Translations under genes and position numbers: made by a program
Shown: in pieces, positions 1 to 8,814 of the stretch
How the letters are laid out: each line of letters starts with the position of its first letter
Position numbering within the stretch: position 1 is the stretch's first letter
Origin: Pectobacterium sp. A5351
Lineage (GTDB): Bacteria; Pseudomonadota; Gammaproteobacteria; Enterobacterales; Enterobacteriaceae
Direction: 5' to 3'
Assembly (NCBI RefSeq): GCF_028335745.1
Contig: NZ_CP116477.1
Location: forward strand, 3,348,001 to 3,412,000
DNA length: 64,000 nt
The notes under the pieces: generated by a model
Seen by the model: only the letters and a program-made list of their open reading frames with translations
The model's database searches: none
Told to the model about the DNA's origin: nothing

Positions 1-187
1 GCGGTTGCAGATCTGTCCCTACCGATCCAAAGGGTGGGAAATCCTGCGGCACCGCAACGCGCAGCACACCGCGCTTCTCGATATCCTGCAACTGATCGGC
101 CATTGCGCTACCGGCTTGAACCAGTAACATTGCCGCGCCCATCACCGCCAGTAACCCTTTTTTGATGCCCAGTTTATTGATCAACAT
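1..187 (-). CDS. Amino-acid-type ABC transporter substrate-binding protein (N-terminal part)
   Basis: The first 62 codons of a minus-strand gene running off the left edge. They encode a signal peptide (charged MLINKLGIKKG, then a hydrophobic stretch ending at AMA) followed by a start typical of family 3 periplasmic binding proteins (residues after cleavage include IEKRGVLRVAVPQDFPPFG). A purine-rich GGGGCAGAG lies just upstream of the ATG on the minus strand. Family knowledge: such proteins capture polar amino acids or related small molecules for an ABC importer. Being next to the hpx genes, it may feed a ureide or amino-acid-like substrate, but that is inference. The ligand cannot be read from this fragment. 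Confidence 0.8.
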   Translation of the reverse strand, partial: MLINKLGIKKGLLAVMGAAMLLVQAGSAMADQLQDIEKRGVLRVAVPQDFPPFGSVGTDLQP

Positions 188-429
188 CGTCTCTGCCCCC
201 GGTTAGTGTAATTGAAACGAAAGATTCTTTAAAAACAAACACTGAAACTATCGTTGCAGATATTAAGCAAGGAGCATGCCAGATTACGTGGTTACCCTTG
301 ACTGTGAGGAACAACGTAGAAGGTCAAATGATTTTGCTAAAACAAGGCATAGCTATGGATATGAAATATTTGTGAAAAATTTCGTGCGTGATACTCAGGG
401 CTGAACCTTATGGTTTTCATGCTTTATTC

Positions 430-660
430 GCGTCAAAAATTACGCTGAGGTGAGCATGACCGCCGGATGAGCGGCATGGACGCCGCGAAAGTCAGCGCCG
501 CGTCGGGAGCGCGTCGCTGACGGTCCGGGTTGCGGGCATGAACGCCGAAGGTACCGCGAAGCGGCGTGATTCCTCGCAAAAAGCCTGGGTTCATAGGGCA
601 AGCGGCGTTTGAGCTGCCCTATGTCGGGCGTGGCGCTATGTCACAAAAATAATCCGGTTT
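430..660. repeat. GC-rich intergenic element with nested inverted repeats
   Basis: A GC-rich block inside the 560-base gap between the binding protein and the RpiR gene, bordered by AT-rich DNA. It holds GTCAGCG (491-497) paired with CGCTGAC (515-521), extended by CGCG on both sides, and CATAGGGCA (592-600) paired with TGCCCTATG (615-623). No convincing ORF crosses it. The composition and the paired arms look like a dispersed intergenic repeat of the type found in many enterobacteria. Copy number cannot be judged from one window. Bases 188-429 and 661-747 show nothing else I can name. Confidence 0.4.
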
Positions 661-747
661 TATCACGCCCGAAACAAGCCACATGACAGATAAGAACACC
701 AATTAACTAGCACCATTTTAGTGCAATGGCACCATCCCAATGCACCA

Positions 748-1587
748 TTAACGTTGCTCAAGCTCCTCCAGTTCACCATAAAGATCCGCGATCTGGTGGA
801 TGCGCTGGCGTCCGTCATGCAGCATTTCATGTAATAACGCGTTGCTGATCACATTCACCAGACTCATGGCAGAGGAATAGCTATCAAACGCCGAGACGCT
901 GTCCAGCGGGACGCACAATGACCAGGTTGCCTGCGACATCAACACGCCGACCTGTGGTTCGCACAGCAGCAGCACAGGCACACCGCGTTTTTGCAACTGC
1001 GACAGCAGCGGCTGAATCAGGCGCGGTCGGCGGCGAAAGGCCACCACAATGACGACATCCTGCGCGGTGAGATCCACCAACTCTTCGGATAGTGTCTGCC
1101 CCGGCTGCGCCAGCAGCGTGACCTGTTGGCGAATCTGGAGCAGTTGTTGCCGCAGGTGCAGCGCCACCGGATAACTGTTGCGCAGCCCAATCAGACACAG
1201 GCGCTGCGCCTGCATCAACGCCTGAACCACCGCACCAAACTGTGCTGGGTCAATCTGGTTAATCCACTGCGTCAGGTTTGCCATTTCCTGTTTGTAATGC
1301 CGCGCCAGCAGCGTATTGCCCTGCACGGCATCGCGGTTATCAGCCAGCGGCATCCCGCTCTGGCGCAGTGTTCTGAGTTCATCCCGCATGTCACGGTAGC
1401 TAGGGTAGCCCAATCGTTTGAACAAGCGACTGGCGGTCGCTTTGGAGACGCCGCTCAACCGCGCCAGCTCGGCGCTGTTGTAGCTAATCAGGTCGTCAAA
1501 GTGATCGAAGATGAAATCCGCGACGCGCTGCTCCTGCGGTGAAAGTTCGCCGTAACGATCCCGTAATCGTTCATCTATTTGCATCAT
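748..1587 (-). CDS. hpxU: MurR/RpiR family transcriptional regulator, HpxU-type
   Basis: A 279-residue protein with the two-part plan of the MurR/RpiR family: an N-terminal helix-turn-helix (about residues 1-77, with SGVSKATASRLFKRLGYPS as the recognition region) and a C-terminal SIS sugar-isomerase-like domain (about 110-245) that usually senses a phosphorylated or acidic metabolite. It is divergent from hpxW, with 199 bases between the two start codons, so it most likely controls the hpxWXYZ operon. In Klebsiella a regulator of this family sits with the hpx genes and is called HpxU; I use that symbol on context, not on a verified alignment. Effector and operator are not evident from the sequence. 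Confidence 0.75.
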   Translation of the reverse strand: MMQIDERLRDRYGELSPQEQRVADFIFDHFDDLISYNSAELARLSGVSKATASRLFKRLGYPSYRDMRDELRTLRQSGMPLADNRDAVQGNTLLARHYKQEMANLTQWINQIDPAQFGAVVQALMQAQRLCLIGLRNSYPVALHLRQQLLQIRQQVTLLAQPGQTLSEELVDLTAQDVVIVVAFRRRPRLIQPLLSQLQKRGVPVLLLCEPQVGVLMSQATWSLCVPLDSVSAFDSYSSAMSLVNVISNALLHEMLHDGRQRIHQIADLYGELEELEQR

Positions 1588-1786
1588 CGTCTCTCACCCA
1601 TTGCGCGTGCTGTAACGTTTGTTTCATGTCGCAGAACATAGCACAGGATTGTCGGGATGATACAGATACCTCTTCAGGAACCGCAGACAGACTTTCCACC
1701 GTACCGAAAAACTGGAACGCCGTTTGCTTATTGCTAGGGTTAATGGAGCAACTCACACTTACCTTACACAAAAAAGGAATCTTAAA

Positions 1787-3391
1787 ATGATGCAAAGCAA
1801 TACCGCCCCATTGGGCATGGCGGTGGCACCTCATCATTTAGCCAGTGCCAGCGCATTAGCCATTCTGCGTGAGGGCGGGAACGCCATTGAAGCCATGGTC
1901 GCGGCAGCGGCAACCATTGCGGTGGTCTATCCACATATGAATGGCATCGGTGGCGACGGCTTCTGGCTGATTGTGCCGCCACACGGCGAACCTGTCGCCA
2001 TTGATGCCAGCGGTGCTGCCGGGTCACTGGCCTGCCGTGAGTATTATCAAGGCGAAAAACGCATCCCACATCGTGGCCCTAAAGCCGCGTTGACGGTCGC
2101 GGGCACCGTCGGCGGCTGGCAAGACGCGCTGGCCTACTCACAAGAACTCACCTATTCACAAGAAATGGACAGTGCCCCGATACCGCTCGCCCGCCTGTTA
2201 TCTGACGCCATTCGCTACGCGGCTGACGGTATTCCCGTCACGCAATCCCAGGAAGATGCGCTCACCCAGCGCTATCACGAACTGAGCGATTTCCCAGCCT
2301 TTAACCAGATTTTTATGCCGCAAGGGAATGTTCCACGCGCGGGCAGCCGTTTCACACAGCCAGATTTAGCCGATATCCTGACGACACTCAGCATTGAAGG
2401 GCTGGACAGTTTTTATCGCGGCTCCGTCGCTGCCCGACTATCGAAACAGATGGCGTTGATCGGTATGCCGCTGACGGCTGACGATCTGGCGAATTACCGC
2501 GCCAAACGGACAGCGCCGCTGGTGCTGAAACACAGTAAAGGCGACATCTATAACCTCGCGCCGCCGACGCAAGGTCTGGTGTCACTCGCCATTCTCGGCC
2601 TGACCGATCGTCTGGAAATGGAAGATCTGAGCGATAGCCAGACGATCCACCGCATTGTCGAATCGACCAAGCTGGCATTTGGCCTGCGCGACCGCTTCAT
2701 TACCGATCCCAAACTGATGACGCAGGATGCTCAGGCGCTGCTGGAAAGTGATGCGCTCGGCGTACTGGCACGGCAAATCGATACCCGCAACGCCGCCCCG
2801 TGGGGAGAAGGTAAAGGCCCCGGAGACACCGTTTGGATGGGCATATGCGACAGCAGCGGCCTGTGCGTCTCTTTCATTCAAAGTATTTACCACGAATTCG
2901 GCAGCGGCGTTGTCTTGCCGGGAACCGGCGTGCTCTGGCAGAACCGCGGTGCCTCGTTCAGTCTCGATCCGGCACACCTGTTGGCGTTAGAGCCGGGTAA
3001 ACAGCCTTTCCATACCTTAAACCCTGCCGCCGCACGCCTGTCCGACGGCCGGACGATGGTCTACGGTTCGATGGGCGGAGATGGGCAACCGCAGACGCAG
3101 GCGGCCATCTTTATCCGCCACGTCCAACAGGGACTGCCGCTGCAACAGGCGATTACCGCGCCGCGCTGGCTACTGGGCCGAACCTGGGGACAAGCCTCCG
3201 ACTCGCTGAAGATCGAAGATCGCTTTAAGCCCGCCACGGTGGATGCATTGCGTCAACTCGGTCACGACGTCGAGCTACTGAGCAGCTTTAGTGAAACGGT
3301 CGGCCACGCCGGTGCCATCGTGCGGCACACCAACGGCATGCTGGAAGGTGCCTTCGATCCACGTAGCAACGGCAGCGCGGCAGGCTTCTAA
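1787..3391 (+). CDS. hpxW: Oxamate amidohydrolase HpxW (gamma-glutamyltransferase fold)
   Basis: A 534-residue Ntn-hydrolase of the gamma-glutamyltranspeptidase family. Start chosen at 1787 because AAAGGAAT lies 7-8 bases upstream; the open frame extends to 1724 but has no ribosome site there. Typical GGT features are the GGNAIEA motif near the N terminus, NGIGGDGFW, and the autoprocessing site GKGPGDTVW, in which Thr348 (codon 2828-2830) would be the N-terminal nucleophile of the small subunit. No signal peptide is seen, unlike true periplasmic GGT. With hpxX, hpxY and hpxZ downstream, the family knowledge points to oxamate hydrolysis to oxalate and ammonia in purine/ureide breakdown, as shown for the Klebsiella HpxW. 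Confidence 0.85.
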   Translation: MMQSNTAPLGMAVAPHHLASASALAILREGGNAIEAMVAAAATIAVVYPHMNGIGGDGFWLIVPPHGEPVAIDASGAAGSLACREYYQGEKRIPHRGPKAALTVAGTVGGWQDALAYSQELTYSQEMDSAPIPLARLLSDAIRYAADGIPVTQSQEDALTQRYHELSDFPAFNQIFMPQGNVPRAGSRFTQPDLADILTTLSIEGLDSFYRGSVAARLSKQMALIGMPLTADDLANYRAKRTAPLVLKHSKGDIYNLAPPTQGLVSLAILGLTDRLEMEDLSDSQTIHRIVESTKLAFGLRDRFITDPKLMTQDAQALLESDALGVLARQIDTRNAAPWGEGKGPGDTVWMGICDSSGLCVSFIQSIYHEFGSGVVLPGTGVLWQNRGASFSLDPAHLLALEPGKQPFHTLNPAAARLSDGRTMVYGSMGGDGQPQTQAAIFIRHVQQGLPLQQAITAPRWLLGRTWGQASDSLKIEDRFKPATVDALRQLGHDVELLSSFSETVGHAGAIVRHTNGMLEGAFDPRSNGSAAGF

Positions 3392-3417
3392 TCACAAATC
3401 AACCGAGAGAACCCCTC

Positions 3418-3630
3418 ATGACGACAACGTCTATCGATAGCGACACGTTAGCCGCTTACCTTCAGCAGATGGAAGCGCTGCTGGCGCTGCAACTCAGTCA
3501 GGAACGACGTCAGGAGCTGTTCGTGCAGTTCAGCCGCATCCACGCCATGGCGCAGCCACTGATGGCTTTTCCTCTTGATGAGCATCAGGAGATTGCCGGT
3601 GTTTATACGCCAGGAGCTTATACGCTATGA
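3418..3630 (+). CDS. hpxX: Oxalurate catabolism protein HpxX (DUF4089, AtzG-like small subunit)
   Basis: A 70-residue protein, length and sequence typical of DUF4089 (short helical protein with LLALQLSQERR and a C-terminal FPLDEHQEIAGVYTP). Its stop overlaps the hpxY start by four bases (ATGA, 3627-3630), so the two are translationally coupled. Relatives (AtzG) are GatC-like partners that assemble with an AtzE amidase. By analogy HpxX probably stabilises or shapes the active site of HpxY; this is inference from family and overlap. Ribosome site GAGAGAACC precedes the ATG. Confidence 0.85.
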   Translation: MTTTSIDSDTLAAYLQQMEALLALQLSQERRQELFVQFSRIHAMAQPLMAFPLDEHQEIAGVYTPGAYTL

Positions 3631-5072
3631 GTTTATACGCCAGAAGCGCGCCCTCATCGTTATCGATTCAACAGATTCAGCAAGGCTTACAGGCCGGAAC
3701 GTTCTCCGCGAAGGAGCTTGCACAACAGGCGCTGGACGCGATTGAGCAGGCCAACCCCACCATTAATGCCTACACCCATGTCACGGGCGAGCGCATGCTG
3801 GCAGAGGCCGAACGTCTGGATGCGAGCCGTCAACGCGGTGAAGCCTTACCGCCGCTGGCCGGTGTGCCTTACGCCGTCAAAAACCTGTTTGACGTTAGCG
3901 GTGAAACCACGCTGGCAGGTGCCGAACTTCTCAGCAAGCGCCCGCCCGCGACACAAGATGCCTTTGCCATCCGCCAGCTTGCCAGCCAGGGCGCGCTGCT
4001 GTCCGGCATGCTAAACATGGATGCCTATGCCTATGGTTTTACCACCGAAAACAGCCATTACGGCCCCACGCGTAACCCGCTCGACACACAGCGCATCGCT
4101 GGCGGATCGTCTGGCGGGTCGGCGGCAGCGGTAGCGGCGGGACTGGTTAATTTCACGCTGGGCAGCGACACCAATGGTTCAATCCGTGTGCCATCGTCGC
4201 TATGCGGTATTTTCGGGCTTAAGCCGACGTTTGGCCGTTTATCGCGTCACGGTAGCCACCCGTTTGTCGCCAGCCTCGACCACATCGGCCCCTTGGCGCG
4301 CCGCGCAGACGACCTGGCGTTAGTGTTTGATGCGCTACAAGGCCGCGATGAGAAGGACCGTTTTCAGGCCGAACGAGAAACGCAGCAGACGGCCACACAA
4401 TTAGAAGCGGGCAGCGACGGATTACGCTACGCGGTGCTGGATGGCTATTTCTCCACGTGGGCCAGCGAGGAGGCCAACGCCGCCGTTCGTCAGATCGCAC
4501 AGGCGCTGGGCGCACAGGACAGCCTGACGCTAACCGATGCCGCACTGGCGCGCAGCGCCGCCTTTATTCTGTCGGCCAGCGAAGGGGGAAATCAGTATCT
4601 GCCCGCCTTACGCACGCAGCCTGAACGCTTCGAACCACTGTCACGCGAGCGACTGCTGGCAGGTGCGATGATCCCCGCCGCCTGGTATGTGCAGGCTCAG
4701 CGCTTCCGTAGCTATTTCCGTCAACAGACGCTGGCGCTGTTTGAGCACACCGACCTGCTTATCGCCCCGGCGACCCCCTGCTCCGCCAGGCTCATTGGGC
4801 AGGAAACCATGCGTATTAATGATACTGATCTGCCCGTCCGCGCCAGCATGGGCATGCTGACACAGCCGATCTCTTTCGTCGGGCTGCCTGTCGTGACGGT
4901 GCCGGTGGCGACCGCAAACGGCCTGCCGATAGGCGTGCAGATTATTGCCGCACCGTGGCGCGAGGATTTGTGCTTGCGGACGGCGTGGGCGCTTGAGCAG
5001 CAGGGCATCACTTATACCCTAAGAGGAAAGAAAATATGTTGCCTGACGATATTAACCAGCCAGATGTGCTAG
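3627..5072 (+). CDS. hpxY: AtzE-family amidohydrolase HpxY
   Basis: A 481-residue amidase-signature enzyme. The Lys-cisSer-Ser triad is visible as Lys85 in [10 protein letters not shown], the glycine/serine loop [12 protein letters not shown] (159-168) and the nucleophile Ser185 in [11 protein letters not shown]. Length fits AtzE and allophanate-hydrolase-like amidases. It overlaps hpxX by four bases and hpxZ by 37 bases; the last twelve codons, read through the hpxZ start, look like an extension beyond the usual family end. Family knowledge: AtzE hydrolyses a carboxylated biuret. In the hpx operon the exact substrate is unsettled, with an oxalurate or allophanate-like compound plausible. Confidence 0.85.
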   Translation: MSLYARSAPSSLSIQQIQQGLQAGTFSAKELAQQALDAIEQANPTINAYTHVTGERMLAEAERLDASRQRGEALPPLAGVPYAVKNLFDVSGETTLAGAELLSKRPPATQDAFAIRQLASQGALLSGMLNMDAYAYGFTTENSHYGPTRNPLDTQRIAGGSSGGSAAAVAAGLVNFTLGSDTNGSIRVPSSLCGIFGLKPTFGRLSRHGSHPFVASLDHIGPLARRADDLALVFDALQGRDEKDRFQAERETQQTATQLEAGSDGLRYAVLDGYFSTWASEEANAAVRQIAQALGAQDSLTLTDAALARSAAFILSASEGGNQYLPALRTQPERFEPLSRERLLAGAMIPAAWYVQAQRFRSYFRQQTLALFEHTDLLIAPATPCSARLIGQETMRINDTDLPVRASMGMLTQPISFVGLPVVTVPVATANGLPIGVQIIAAPWREDLCLRTAWALEQQGITYTLRGKKICCLTILTSQMC

Positions 5073-5422
5073 CCGATGTGACCGAAGCCTTCTATCGCTA
5101 CGAGCAAGCCTTAACGAGTAATGACATTGCCGTGCTGGATGCGCTGTTCTGGCACGATGAAAAAACGGTGCGCTACGGCGCGGGAGAAAACCTGTATGGG
5201 ATCGAGGAAATCCGCGCCTTTCGCCTCGCTCGCCCCTCTGCCGGTCTGGACAGAACCCTGCGTAATACCGCCATCACCACTTACGGTCATGATATGGCCG
5301 TCGCCAGCACGGAATTCACCCGCGCAGGCAGCACGAAGATTGGTCGCCAAATGCAAATCTGGGTAAAAATGCCCGAAGGCTGGCGCATTGTCGCCGCCCA
5401 CGTCAGCCTGATGAGCGAATGA
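5036..5422 (+). CDS. hpxZ: Oxalurate catabolism protein HpxZ (AtzH-like, SnoaL/NTF2 fold)
   Basis: A 128-residue protein resembling DUF3225/AtzH proteins: an N-terminal YRYEQALTSNDIAVLDALFW helix region, then GIEEIRAFR and a C-terminal VKMPEGWRIVAAHVS strand, all usual in the cystatin/NTF2-like fold. AGAGGAAAG precedes the ATG by 5-6 bases although the start lies inside hpxY. Such proteins are often decarboxylase- or lyase-like helpers in ureide routes. The reaction in the hpx pathway is not established, so the role here is inferred from the operon. Confidence 0.85.
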   Translation: MLPDDINQPDVLADVTEAFYRYEQALTSNDIAVLDALFWHDEKTVRYGAGENLYGIEEIRAFRLARPSAGLDRTLRNTAITTYGHDMAVASTEFTRAGSTKIGRQMQIWVKMPEGWRIVAAHVSLMSE

Positions 5423-5434
5423 AAACGATAAAAG

Positions 5435-5463
5435 ACACAAGCAAAGCCCGTATGTGCTTGTGT
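5435..5463. terminator. Hairpin after hpxZ, possible terminator for the minus-strand side
   Basis: A perfect 9-bp stem, ACACAAGCA (5435-5443) with TGCTTGTGT (5455-5463), 11-base loop. On the plus strand no T-run follows; on the minus strand it is followed by CTTTTATCGTTTT, so intrinsic termination is more likely in that direction. It sits 12 bases past the hpxZ stop. Confidence 0.45.
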
Positions 5464-5657
5464 CAGTTGCCCGTCATCGGTTTATCGGACTGATTAGGTG
5501 CGTCTGACGCCAGATAATATTTGCTCTCTATAAGCACATATTCACCTGAAGCCAGCTTGCGCTTTACCACATCACGCGCCGCCATTTGCAGTTTTTTCCG
5601 GGATAATACCGCCAAGCCTGTACCATCTCTATTTCTCTTTCTGGCGTTGCCTCGCAA
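5463..5657 (-). CDS. Doubtful 64-residue basic ORF
   Basis: A minus-strand ORF whose stop codon abuts the hairpin at 5435-5463, placed as a terminator for it would be. The product is rich in Lys/Arg at the N-terminal half and ends in KYYLASDAPNQSDKPMTGN. I do not recognise a family and see no clear ribosome site. It could be a small hypothetical gene, the 3' remnant of a longer decayed gene, or chance. Confidence 0.22.
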   Translation of the reverse strand: MRGNARKRNRDGTGLAVLSRKKLQMAARDVVKRKLASGEYVLIESKYYLASDAPNQSDKPMTGN

Positions 5658-6122
5658 TTATCAAAACAATTCAACACACCGACTTATAAATGGCATTGTC
5701 CATGTAAAAATGACAAATATATTATTCAGAACACTCTCATTTATTGGCGAGAATTGACACTATCATTTCACCCATTATATCTTTGCTATACTGTATAAAA
5801 TACCGACAGTTATCATAAGTAAAAAATGTACCTGCGTCGGCCTATTCTGGTGTCTATAAGCCCAAAAATTTGATTTATTTACCCTATTATTATATTAGTG
5901 AAAATCACTATAAATCGTGGTTTATCCATAATCAGAACAGGTTATATCACCTGCTAATTCATCACGTCAAAATCGACCGATAACGTACTGTTATAAAAAG
6001 AATTACCCAACAAATCCAAAATCACAAAGATCACATAAATCATGAAGATAAGACTACGATAATAGCGTTACTGATATCGCCTATATTGGTCTACCGAGAC
6101 ACATCGCTGAGGCAATAAAGGG
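5658..6122. other. AT-rich non-coding region upstream of proU
   Basis: About 460 bases of markedly AT-rich sequence with many A- and T-tracts and no ORF of note. In E. coli the proU upstream and downstream regulatory DNA is curved and bound by H-NS; the composition here would suit that, but no specific site can be fixed by eye. Confidence 0.4.
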
Positions 6123-6150
6123 TTGTCTCAGAATCTGAGTATGATAGGGT
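6123..6150 (+). promoter_or_regulatory. proU main promoter (P2-like)
   Basis: TTGTCT (6123-6128) and TAGGGT (6145-6150), 16 bases apart. From memory, the E. coli proU P2 promoter has TTGCCT and TAGGGT with the same spacing and nearly the same bases between. The expected start of transcription is near 6157, leaving a leader of about 60 bases before proV. Osmotic induction is expected from E. coli but is not itself visible. Confidence 0.75.
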
Positions 6151-6218
6151 AGATTATGTTTAATCATTATCAGGGCTACGTTATAGAATTATAAACGACA
6201 CAGGAAAACAATAATTTC

Positions 6219-7421
6219 ATGGCAATTAAACTTGAAGTAAAGAATCTTTATAAGATATTTGGCGAGCACCCAGACAGAGCATTTAAACTGATTGATAAAG
6301 GCCTGAGCAAAGATCAGGTATTTGAAAAAACAGGGCTTACTGTCGGGGTAAAAGATGCCAGTCTGGCCATTGAAGAAGGCGAGATATTTGTCATCATGGG
6401 ATTATCCGGTTCCGGCAAATCCACCCTGGTACGCCTTCTCAATCGTCTGATAGAACCCACTCGGGGTCAGGTGCTGATAGACGGTGAGGATATCGCTAAA
6501 ATATCCGGTTCCGCGCTGCGCGACGTGCGCCGCAAGAAGATCAGTATGGTGTTCCAGTCCTTTGCGCTGATGCCGCACCTGAATATTCTCAGCAACACCG
6601 CGTTTGGCATGGAACTCGCTGGCGTGCCGAAAGCGGAACGTGAGCAAAAAGCGCTGGATGCCTTGCAGCAGGTCGGTCTTGAAGCTTACGCCGCGTCTTA
6701 CCCGGATGAGCTATCCGGCGGGATGCGTCAACGTGTCGGCTTGGCTCGCGCATTGGCGAACGACCCCGATATCCTGCTGATGGATGAGGCGTTCTCCGCG
6801 CTCGATCCGCTGATCCGTACTGAAATGCAGGATGAGTTGATCAAACTCCAGTCTCGTCATCAACGCACTATCGTCTTTATCTCGCACGATCTGGATGAAG
6901 CGATGCGCATCGGTGACCGGATTGCCATCATGCACGGCGGTGAAGTGATTCAGGTCGGTACGCCCGATGAGATCCTGAATAACCCAGCCAATGACTATGT
7001 ACGCACCTTTTTCCGCGGTGTCGATATCAGCCACGTGTTTAGCGCCAAAGATATCGCCCGTCGTCGCCCGGTCACCCTAATCCGTAAAACACCCGGCGTA
7101 GGCCCACGTTCTGCGCTGAAAATCCTTCAGGACGAAGACCGTGATTACGGCTATGTACTGGAAGGCGGAAAACACTTCATTGGCGTCGTGTCTATTGATT
7201 CACTGAAGCAGGCGCTGAAAGAACAGCAGCCGCTAGAACAGGCGTTACTGCCCGAACCTGCTCCCGTGCCCGCAGATATGTCACTCAACGAGCTGATTTC
7301 TCAGGTCGCACAGGCTCCCTGTGCCGTTCCTGTCGTCGGCGAAAACCATGAGTACATTGGCATCATTTCCAAAGGAATGTTGCTGCAAGCACTGGATAAG
7401 GAAGGAGTAACCAATGAGTAA
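6219..7421 (+). CDS. proV: Glycine betaine/proline ABC transporter ATP-binding protein ProV
   Basis: A 400-residue ATPase at the cytoplasmic face of the ProU importer. Walker [10 protein letters not shown] is at residues 61-69, followed by signature [15 protein letters not shown] and Walker [14 protein letters not shown]. The N-terminal [26 protein letters not shown] segment is characteristic of ProV. Two C-terminal CBS domains (about 280-395) sense ionic strength in related transporters. Length equals the E. coli protein. It overlaps proW by eight bases and is first in proVWX, so ATPase and permease are made together. The ribosome site AGGAAA lies about 12 bases upstream, rather far. Confidence 0.97.
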   Translation: MAIKLEVKNLYKIFGEHPDRAFKLIDKGLSKDQVFEKTGLTVGVKDASLAIEEGEIFVIMGLSGSGKSTLVRLLNRLIEPTRGQVLIDGEDIAKISGSALRDVRRKKISMVFQSFALMPHLNILSNTAFGMELAGVPKAEREQKALDALQQVGLEAYAASYPDELSGGMRQRVGLARALANDPDILLMDEAFSALDPLIRTEMQDELIKLQSRHQRTIVFISHDLDEAMRIGDRIAIMHGGEVIQVGTPDEILNNPANDYVRTFFRGVDISHVFSAKDIARRRPVTLIRKTPGVGPRSALKILQDEDRDYGYVLEGGKHFIGVVSIDSLKQALKEQQPLEQALLPEPAPVPADMSLNELISQVAQAPCAVPVVGENHEYIGIISKGMLLQALDKEGVTNE

Positions 7422-8685
7422 ATCAACCTCAAACCCGTGGGACACCACCACAACACAAAACCAGCACGCCGACCAGAGCGCAACACCTGAACAGGCCAAT
7501 GGTGCACAGCAACAAAACGACCCGTGGGCGACCAGCACGCAGAACGCGCCAGCCGATTCTGCACCAGCCCAACATAGCGCGATGCCAGATAGCGCCCCCC
7601 AGGGCGATCCTTGGTCCACCAGTGCGCCAGCTCAGGATACACCGGCTAACGGCAGCGATGCCTGGAATAGCGCACAGGCTCCTGATGGTTCCGCCGATGC
7701 TGCCCATCAGGCTGCGCAATCAGGCAGTGACTGGCTGAACAATGCCGCCCCTGCGACACCCGAGCATTTCAACCTGCTCGATCCGTTTAAGGACACGCTG
7801 ATCCCACTGGACAACTGGGTCACCCACGGTATCGACTGGCTTGTGCTGCACTTCAGGCCTGTTTTTCAGGGCGTTCGCGTCCCGGTCGATTTTATTCTGG
7901 GCGGCTTCCAGCAATTTCTGCTGGGGATGCCAGCGCCAATCGCCATTCTGGTGTTTTCGCTGCTTGCCTGGCAGATGTCCAGCCTCGGCATGGGGGTCGC
8001 CACCCTGCTGTCGCTGATCGCCATTGGTGCAATTGGCGCCTGGTCGCAGGCCATGATCACGCTGGCTCTGGTGCTTACCGCACTGTTCTTCTGCGTGCTC
8101 ATCGGGCTCCCCATGGGGATCTGGCTGGCGCATAGCGAACGAGCCGCGAAGTTTATTCGTCCCTTGCTGGATGCCATGCAGACCACGCCCGCGTTCGTCT
8201 ATCTGGTGCCTATCGTCATGCTGTTCGGTATCGGTAATGTGCCGGGCGTCGTAGTGACCATCATCTTTGCCCTGCCGCCGATTATTCGCTTAACCATTTT
8301 GGGTATTCGTCAGGTTCCGGCCGATTTGATCGAGGCCGCGGAATCCTTCGGGGCCAGCCCGCGTCAGATGCTGTTTAAGGTTCAGCTTCCGCTGGCGATG
8401 CCAACCATCATGGCTGGCGTTAACCAAACGCTGATGCTGGCACTGTCGATGGTGGTGATCGCCTCGATGATCGCCGTGGGTGGTCTGGGTCAGATGGTAC
8501 TGCGCGGCATTGGCCGTCTGGATATGGGTCTGGCTGCCGTTGGCGGCGTCGGGATCGTTATTCTGGCGATTATTCTTGACCGTCTGACTCAATCTCTGGG
8601 ACGCGATCGCCGCAGCAAGGGCAACAAAAGCTGGTACGCCAGCGGCCCGATTGGCCTGCTGACCCGTCCTTTCATCAAAAAATAG
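7414..8685 (+). CDS. proW: Glycine betaine/proline ABC transporter permease ProW
   Basis: A 423-residue inner-membrane permease. Residues from about 120 on match E. coli ProW almost throughout ([15 protein letters not shown], then the membrane helices and the EAA-like [19 protein letters not shown] loop that docks on ProV). The N-terminal hydrophilic tail is about 70 residues longer than in E. coli (354 residues) and repeats a short Trp motif: NPWDT at 7, DPWAT at 36, DPWST at 65, DAWNS at 82, SDWLN at 105. The tail is Gln/Asp/Ala/Pro rich and probably disordered and periplasmic. Role: moves betaine and proline across the membrane during osmotic stress. Confidence 0.97.
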   Translation: MSKSTSNPWDTTTTQNQHADQSATPEQANGAQQQNDPWATSTQNAPADSAPAQHSAMPDSAPQGDPWSTSAPAQDTPANGSDAWNSAQAPDGSADAAHQAAQSGSDWLNNAAPATPEHFNLLDPFKDTLIPLDNWVTHGIDWLVLHFRPVFQGVRVPVDFILGGFQQFLLGMPAPIAILVFSLLAWQMSSLGMGVATLLSLIAIGAIGAWSQAMITLALVLTALFFCVLIGLPMGIWLAHSERAAKFIRPLLDAMQTTPAFVYLVPIVMLFGIGNVPGVVVTIIFALPPIIRLTILGIRQVPADLIEAAESFGASPRQMLFKVQLPLAMPTIMAGVNQTLMLALSMVVIASMIAVGGLGQMVLRGIGRLDMGLAAVGGVGIVILAIILDRLTQSLGRDRRSKGNKSWYASGPIGLLTRPFIKK

Positions 8686-8699
8686 CAATAACGTTCGTC

Positions 8700-8729
8700 C
8701 CGTTTGTCTGGCTCACCTCAGACAAACGG
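8700..8729 (+). other. Hairpin in the proW-proX spacer
   Basis: A perfect 11-bp stem, CCGTTTGTCTG (8700-8710) with CAGACAAACGG (8719-8729) and an 8-base loop, 15 bases after the proW stop. No T-run follows, so it more likely protects or processes the transcript, letting the binding protein be made in excess, than terminates it. This is inference from position. Confidence 0.6.
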
Positions 8730-8814
8730 CGACATTCACTATTCGTTTTATCCGTAATATTCATTTTATTAGCAACATTCGCGAATCAACACACGATAAA
8801 AAACAGAGGGAATC

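Noticed and set aside
7281..7738. Several ORFs opposite or overlapping the proV-proW junction
   Set aside because: Shadow frames of the low-complexity ProW tail.
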